Below, piece after piece: positions 21,185-25,848 of a DNA stretch of 25,848 nucleotides (its first letter is position 1; each line of letters opens with the position of its first letter). Source of the DNA: Anaerofilum faecale (GTDB lineage: Bacteria > Bacillota > Clostridia > Oscillospirales > Ruminococcaceae). Both the position numbers and the translations under genes were made by a program. Where the stretch lies: assembly GCA_019114265.1 (NCBI GenBank), contig DXFV01000039.1, positions 1 through 25,848 on the forward strand, given 5' to 3'. Below the pieces are notes generated by a model, which ran no database searches, was not told the DNA's origin, and saw only the letters and a list, made by a program, of their open reading frames with translations.

Positions 21185-21871
21185 TCAGTCGATCACCGTG
21201 CTGGTGCGGCCGATGCCCACCGACGCGGCGGTGAGCTTTTTCCATGTGTTGCAGCCCACGATGCCGTCCACCGCCAGGCTGACGTTGCTCTGGAAGGCAC
21301 GGACCGCGCGCTCGGTGTTGCTGCCGAATTTGCCGTCCAGCGTGTTGGTGTTGTAGCCCAGGGCGTTCAGCGCGTCCTGCAGGATCAGCACATAGGTGGA
21401 CACCGAGCCGCGGCGCAGGGTGGGATAGCCGGCGGTGGTGCCGGAGCAGGCGGGGGTGAAATAGCGGCGGTCGAAGTGCACCCAGGTGGGGGTCATCGAC
21501 AGCGGCTCCACATAGCCCCAGGCGCCGGTGTTGCTGGCGGCGTTCCAGATCTGGCGGCGGTTGGCGCTGGTGGTGTTCTGGCCCACGTCGAAGGCCACGC
21601 CGGCGTAGTGCTGACTGGCGGTGCCGTGGCCGCCCTCCCAGATGCGCTTGAAGGCGTACCCGATGTGGATGCCGCGGCCATAGCTGCGGCGGGTCATGTT
21701 CCAGGCCTCCATCGCGCGGATGGTGGTCCACAGAGTGGGCGACTTGCTGCTGCCGCGGAACTCGCGCAGGCGCATGGTGCTGCCGTAGACAAAGGGCATC
21801 ACGTCGTTCTCGCTGAGCTGGTAGGTGAGCAGCTTGTTGGTATACTCATCGTATACGAATAATTTTGCCAT
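21185..21871 (-). CDS. M15-like peptidase with peptidoglycan-binding domain
   Basis: 228 residues, ATG at 21871 with AAGGAGGG eight bases upstream. The first two thirds look like an M15-type D,D-carboxypeptidase: SQHYAGVAFD (86-95) fits the zinc motif SxHxxGxAxD with His88 and Asp95, and VEP (Glu122) and TWVHFD (His132) fit the catalytic Glu and third zinc ligand. The last third is a PG_binding_1 domain (about 150-212, DGKFGSNTERAVRAFQ and VDGIVGCNTW). There is no signal peptide, so export would need another route, or it acts within the mother cell or spore if the host sporulates. It lies 37 bases after the truncated repeat protein gene and was probably co-transcribed with it; no own promoter is seen. 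Confidence 0.78.
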   Translation of the reverse strand: MAKLFVYDEYTNKLLTYQLSENDVMPFVYGSTMRLREFRGSSKSPTLWTTIRAMEAWNMTRRSYGRGIHIGYAFKRIWEGGHGTASQHYAGVAFDVGQNTTSANRRQIWNAASNTGAWGYVEPLSMTPTWVHFDRRYFTPACSGTTAGYPTLRRGSVSTYVLILQDALNALGYNTNTLDGKFGSNTERAVRAFQSNVSLAVDGIVGCNTWKKLTAASVGIGRTSTVID

Positions 21872-21907
21872 ATGAGTTCCCTCCTTCTCAAAATGCAAAG
21901 TGGAAAG

Positions 21908-23971
21908 TTATCCGGGCAGACCGGAGTTCTGGTCGGTGCGCCACAGGTCCACGATGGCGTCCCAGGTGGTGCGGTCCACCACGCCGGTCTGGGTCAGGCC
22001 CAGGCCGCGCTGGAACTCGGTGACGGCCTTCACCATCTGCTCGTCGTACACGCCGGTCTCGGGCACAAAGTACCCCTGACAGTACCGCTTGGCGATGTCG
22101 TTCATATAGGTCTGCAGCTGGCGCACCGGTTCGCCGGCGCTGCCCAGCAGCAGCACAAAGCCGGGATATTCGCCCTCCGCGGCGGCAGTCTGGATGGCGG
22201 GGCTGCCCGCCGCCAGGCTGAGGTAGACGATCACCATCGCGTTCCACACCGTCTCATCCACCACGCCGGTCACCGGCAGGCCGAAGGTGCGCTGGAAGCT
22301 CTCCACGCCGGCCTGGGTCTCGGGATCGTAGAGGCCAGTGAGATCGGCGCCCTGCACCGTTTCGTAGAAAAATCCGATGAACTGCAGCAGAAATTGCAGA
22401 TAAACCACCCAGCGGCTCTCGCTGCCCAAGCTGAACACCTCACCCGGCCAGCGGTACAGCTGGAAGGACAGCGCCGGGCCGTCGGCGGTGCGCAGGCGCT
22501 GGTACTGGGCGTAGATGCTGTTCCAGGTGGCGGGGCCAACCACGCCGTCCACCGTCAGACCGAACAGCTGCTGATACGCCCGGACCGCCTCCGTGGTGGC
22601 GGGGCCGAAGACGCCGTCGAAGGCGATGGCCGGGATGGAGTCGTAGTAGGCGGACAGCAGGTACAGATAATACTGCACCTCGCGCACCGCCTTGCCGGTG
22701 TCGCCCTGCCGCAGCGGGCTGCCGGGATAGGTGCCGGGCCGCTGGTCGGGGGCCATCAGATCGTTGGTGACGTCGGTGTAGACCTCATACAGCTTGTTCC
22801 AGGTCAGCTGGCCCACCACGCCGTCCACCGAAAGGCCGAAGAACTGCTGGAAGGCGCGCACGGCGTTTTCGGTGCCGCCGCCGAAGATGCCGTCCACCGC
22901 GATGGCCGGGATGGTGGAATAGTTGGTGGCGGCCACCCGCAGATAAAACTGCACCAGACGCACGCTCTCCCCGCGGTCTCCGCGGCGCAGGGGCGTTCCG
23001 GGATAGCTTCCCGCACCACCGGAATCGAGATCTTCTTCGATAGAATTATACTGATTGTAGAGCGTGTTCCAGGTATCGCGCCCCACGATGCCGTCCACCG
23101 TCAGGCCGTATCTCTCCTGGAAGGCGCGCACAGCCGCCGTGGTGGCGGGACCAAAGATGCCATCCACATTCACGCTGGGGATGCTGCTGTCGAACTCGGA
23201 CAGTTCGCTGAGCCAGAACTGGACCTGCTCCACCGCGGCGCCGGTGCTGCCTTCCCGCAGCGAGGTGCCGGGGTACACGCCGTCCACCGGCTCGCCGGTG
23301 TTGGCCTCGCCCTCGCTGGTCAGCTCGGCCAGGTCCTTCACGGCCACATAGATGTAGCTGATCTTGTACCAGGTGTTGCGCCCCACCACGCCGTCCACCG
23401 TCAGGCCGAACTGCTTCTGGAATTTCTTCACAACGTCGGCAGTGTTCTGGCCGTACACGCCGTCCACCGTCACGGTGCCGAAGGAGGGGTAGTCGCGCGC
23501 GATGCGGTTCAGCTGGCGCTGGATGGTGCGCACCGAGGTGCCGGTGCTGCCGATGCGCAGCGGCGTGCCGGGATAGCTTTCGGGGATCGACTGGATGCGG
23601 TTGGTGCGCACGATCTCGATGTTGTTGCCATAGTAGTATTGCAGGATCTGCAATGCGTTCATGCCGTTCTGTGCCAGCGTGACGGTGCCCCACTGCTTCA
23701 TGCCGTTGCAGGTGACGCTCTTGCCGTCGCAGTACTCGGTGTAGTAGGGGTCGATGGTGCCGGGGCGGCGCACATAGGTGTTGAAGATGTCGTCGGTGAT
23801 GCGGCGCATCACGTCAAAGACCTCGCGGCCGTGCACGTAATACTGGTCGTAGCTGGTGGAGTTGGTGATGTTGAAGTTATATCCCTTGCTGGGGTACCAC
23901 TCGGTATACACGCGGTTCAGCGCCAGGCTGATCTGCGCGTGGATGTTGGCGCGCAGTGCCTGTTCCGGCCA
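21908..23971 (-). pseudogene. 5'-truncated SpoIID-like protein with six peptidoglycan-binding repeats
   Basis: The homologous frame starts at the Trp codon at 23971 (WPEQALRANIHAQISLALNR), which matches the middle of a common clostridial protein made of an N-terminal beta domain, a SpoIID-like domain and PG_binding_1 repeats. The expected 150-200 N-terminal residues, including FxDYxKNVASSEIY just before WPE, are absent. The frame runs on to a TGA near 24077 with no ATG; the first usable start is a GTG at 23911, inside the conserved domain and without an SD. The SpoIID-like part ends with MKQWGTVTLAQNG. Six repeats follow with no stop or frameshift. Upstream lies the promoter of the divergent patatin gene. 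Loss of the 5' end by rearrangement, or an assembly join, is the best reading; residual expression from the GTG cannot be excluded. Confidence 0.72.
21911..23575 (-). repeat. Six tandem PG_binding_1 domain repeats
   Basis: Units of 86-100 residues each begin YPGxxLRxGSxG or similar, followed by VDGIFGPxTxxAVRAFQ and GLTVDGVVGxxTW. Counted from the GTG at 23911 they start at residues 113, 213, 303, 395, 488 and 582. Units 1-4 are close to each other; units 5 and 6 are divergent (for example GLYDPETQAG and GVYDEQMVK). The DNA encoding GLTVDGVVG is almost identical between units and could recombine. Confidence 0.85.
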
Positions 23972-24007
23972 GGGAAAACAGACGAAGCCCGCAAACTCCC
24001 CCCCTTC

Positions 24008-24036
24008 TTGACGGGAAACGGAGAACGGGATATGAT
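24008..24036 (+). promoter_or_regulatory. Promoter of the patatin-like gene
   Basis: TTGACG (24008-24013) and TATGAT (24031-24036) with a 17-base spacer, about 68 bases before the ATG. It lies less than 40 bases from the point where the oppositely oriented SpoIID-like frame loses homology. Confidence 0.65.
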
Positions 24037-24103
24037 GGTATTCGATGCAGCGCCGGCCGGGACCGGCACTGCGATCTCAACAGCAAGCGAGGGGAGATCC
24101 GGG

Positions 24104-24967
24104 ATGAAAACGGGATTGATTCTGGAAGGCGGCGCCATGCGCGGGATGTTCACCGCCGGTGTGCTCGACGTGATGATGGAGAACGGCATCCGCTTCGACG
24201 GGGCCATCGGCGTGTCGGCGGGGGCGGTATTCGGCTGCAACTACAAGTCGGGGCAGATCGGCCGGGTGATCCGCTACAACAAGCGCTTCTGCGCCGACAA
24301 GCGGTATTGCAGCTTTGGTTCCTGGCTGAAAACCGGCGACCTGTACAACGTGGATTTCGACTATCGGGTGGTGCCCAGAGAGCTGGATGTGTTCGACCAG
24401 GACGCATACCGGAAAAACCCGATGGAGTTCTACATCGTCGCCACCGACGCCCACACCGGCAAGGCGGTCTACCGGCGCCTCGACAACGGCGACGACCAGG
24501 ACATCCTGTGGATGCGCGCGTCGGCCTCCATGCCGTTGCTGTCCCGCATGGTGGGGATCGACGGCGACGCCTATTCGGACGGCGGCTCGGCCGATTCGGT
24601 GCCCCTGCGCTATTTTGAGGAAATCGGATACGACCGGAACGTCGTGCTCCTCACCCAGCCGCCGCATTTCCGCAAGGAAAAGAACAAGCTGCTGTGGCTG
24701 CTCAAGATCGGCCTGCGGAACTATCCGAACCTGTACCACGCCCTGGCCGTCCGCCATCTGCGCTACAACGAGACGATGGAGTACATCGAGCAGGCCGAAA
24801 AAGAAGGCCGGATCTTTGTGATCCGGCCTCCCGAAGCGCTGAAGATCGGCGCCGGTGAAAAAGACCCGGCCGAGCTGGAGCGCGTGTATCAAATTGGGCG
24901 CAAAGAGGGTGAGCGGTGCCTGGAGGGGGTCGCCGCCTTTCTGCACGGCAGCGCGGTGCAGGCCTGA
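24104..24967 (+). CDS. Patatin-like phospholipase
   Basis: 287 residues, ATG at 24104 with AGGGGA eight bases upstream. Patatin-like enzymes are serine lipid acyl hydrolases with a Ser-Asp dyad. Visible: the oxyanion loop EGGAMRG (8-14), the nucleophile elbow GVSAG with Ser38 (36-40), and the catalytic Asp159 in DGG (159-161). The length and layout (ASASMPLLSR, SDSVPLRYFEEIG) match the YjjU/RssA-like bacterial group. No signal peptide or membrane helix, so cytosolic or membrane-associated. It is the only + strand gene in the window, divergent from the truncated SpoIID-like gene and convergent with the flippase gene. Within the CDS, 24806-24828 forms a perfect 9-bp hairpin. No clear terminator follows on the + strand. 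Confidence 0.92.
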   Translation: MKTGLILEGGAMRGMFTAGVLDVMMENGIRFDGAIGVSAGAVFGCNYKSGQIGRVIRYNKRFCADKRYCSFGSWLKTGDLYNVDFDYRVVPRELDVFDQDAYRKNPMEFYIVATDAHTGKAVYRRLDNGDDQDILWMRASASMPLLSRMVGIDGDAYSDGGSADSVPLRYFEEIGYDRNVVLLTQPPHFRKEKNKLLWLLKIGLRNYPNLYHALAVRHLRYNETMEYIEQAEKEGRIFVIRPPEALKIGAGEKDPAELERVYQIGRKEGERCLEGVAAFLHGSAVQA

Positions 24968-25100
24968 ATTCCGCTGTTCACACGGGGGATTCTTCGGCCT
25001 ACGTCCCGGCAGTCAAGCAAATAGACTATCTTTTTTCAGATATCAAAATACAGCGAGTATCTTCCCTGCGGCCGACATTTTATAGATAGTGCACCGTTCC

Positions 25101-25124
25101 AAAACAAAGCGTTTTTTCAAACGC
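25101..25124 (-). terminator. Terminator of the flippase gene
   Basis: On the minus strand GCGTTT/AAACGC with a GAAA loop is followed by TTTGTTTT, starting five bases after the stop codon. A short stem but classic layout. Confidence 0.7.
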
Positions 25125-25128
25125 GCAA

Positions 25129-25848
25129 TTACATTCCACCTTTGTTTTGCTTCTTATAACCAATTCTGTCCACTATATTTTTTATGTAGAATTTTGCGGT
25201 TTTTCTGGCATCCGCTTCCAGTGCTGTATTCAAGCCTACGAATAACGTAAGCACAACAACCGTTACCCATGCAGCATGGAAAAAGAATTCCAGATAGGTG
25301 TTGATTGTCAATTTCAAATTCATGAAAAAAGCAGTCAAAATCAGCAGCAGGACAAAATTGAACAGCCAACGGCGATATGTCGGCCAGGCACTGCGTTTCA
25401 TAATCTTCAAATTGGCGAAAAGAATGATATCATTTGAACGGTAAAGAAGAGCCACAATAGTCCCCAGCAGCACGCCATAGATCCCAAATTTGAACACACA
25501 TACAAACGATACCACCAGGTTAATTACCGTTTCGAGAATTGCTGCAGTCCTTGTTTCTCGAAAGGCTCCGGCAAAACCGATTATCTGGTTGGAAGATACT
25601 CGCCCATAATTTAAAAGCTGATACAGCCCAAACAAAACCATCAATCGCCAATCAATATAGTTCATGTCCGCACCAGCTGTATACAACTTCATAAACGGGA
25701 GAATAAAAATCGAAGTTACACAGAACAGTGCAAATACAATCGCTAAATAATACACTTCAAATGCTTCCTGCAAAACCAGATATTTTTTTCGATCAGAATT
25801 AAATATTTGTCCCAATGCGGATTGAACACTGTTGGATATGATCGAAAT
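25129..25848 (-). CDS. Polysaccharide flippase-like membrane protein (5' end outside window)
   Basis: At least 239 residues; the frame is open to the right edge (ISIISNSVQSALGQIF...), so the TTG at 25815 is not the true start. The visible part is the C-terminal half of a Wzx/MATE-like polysaccharide or O-antigen flippase, which moves lipid-linked glycans across the membrane. It shows about six hydrophobic helices separated by short basic loops, and a pattern NQIIGFAGAFRETRTAAILETVINLVVS followed by GIYGVLLGTIVALLYRSND, typical of the second half of these transporters. It ends in a charged tail RIGYKKQNKGG. Codon use and composition are AT-rich, unlike every other gene in the window, which suggests horizontal transfer of a surface-polysaccharide cluster lying to the right. 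Confidence 0.82.
   Translation of the reverse strand: MSIISNSVQSALGQIFNSDRKKYLVLQEAFEVYYLAIVFALFCVTSIFILPFMKLYTAGADMNYIDWRLMVLFGLYQLLNYGRVSSNQIIGFAGAFRETRTAAILETVINLVVSFVCVFKFGIYGVLLGTIVALLYRSNDIILFANLKIMKRSAWPTYRRWLFNFVLLLILTAFFMNLKLTINTYLEFFFHAAWVTVVVLTLFVGLNTALEADARKTAKFYIKNIVDRIGYKKQNKGGM

Noticed and set aside
1..25848. CRISPR arrays, tRNA or rRNA genes, insertion sequences
   Set aside because: No regularly spaced repeats, no cloverleaf or rRNA sequence and no transposase or integrase gene were recognised in either strand of the window.

Overview
The window looks like a high-GC Clostridia chromosome of the Oscillospiraceae/Ruminococcaceae type (Gemmiger, Subdoligranulum or Faecalibacterium-like). 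The grounds are Firmicutes-type strong Shine-Dalgarno (SD) sites on GC-rich DNA, a paired glgC/glgD glycogen locus, tandem Cytidylate_kin2 genes, peptidoglycan-binding repeat proteins of clostridial style, and an intergenic double-hairpin repeat of a kind I recall from these genomes. This placement is an inference from gene content. Every gene but one (a patatin-like phospholipase, + strand, 24104-24967) is on the minus strand.

1-9978 is a packaging, head and tail module of an A118/SPP1-like siphovirus. Read in transcription order (right to left) it runs: small terminase, large terminase, a 68-residue coiled-coil protein, portal, scaffold, major capsid, adaptor-like, stopper-like and tail-terminator-like proteins, major tail protein, tail chaperone-like protein, Gp15-like protein, and a tape measure protein that leaves the window on the left. 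Most junctions are 4-base ATGA/GTGA overlaps or short gaps, so this is a tightly coupled late operon. The exception is a 282-base gap with a factor-independent terminator between portal and scaffold, where such modules usually carry a minor head protein. No integrase, repressor or replication genes lie between the terminase and the host gene ilvD.

10100-18060 is central metabolism. ilvD (branched-chain amino acid synthesis) has its own consensus promoter, overlapped by a 14-bp-arm palindrome that looks like an operator, and a strong terminator. Upstream is a complete glycogen-synthesis operon, glgB-glgC-glgD-glgA: GlgC (with its non-catalytic partner GlgD) makes ADP-glucose, GlgA polymerises it and GlgB branches it. 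GlgB carries a lysine/alanine-rich histone-H1-like tail, and GlgA lacks the lysine of the KxGG motif.

18230-21150 holds a CorA-type metal-ion channel gene, with a leader ORF that overlaps its start codon and a variant GMN motif, and two tandem paralogous cytidylate-kinase-like genes. The spacer between the paralogs is full of palindromes and a dispersed-type repeat.

21185-25848 holds an M15-like peptidase with a peptidoglycan-binding domain and a SpoIID-like protein with six peptidoglycan-binding repeats. The 5' end of the latter is missing and is replaced by the divergent patatin gene, so it is called a truncated gene. At the right edge the base composition drops sharply to AT-rich DNA with a partial polysaccharide flippase gene, the end of what is probably a horizontally acquired surface-polysaccharide cluster.

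I did not find a clear new defence or mobile system. The best leads are the truncated SpoIID-like gene, the phage head-tail module that directly abuts ilvD, the ilvD operator, and the corA leader.
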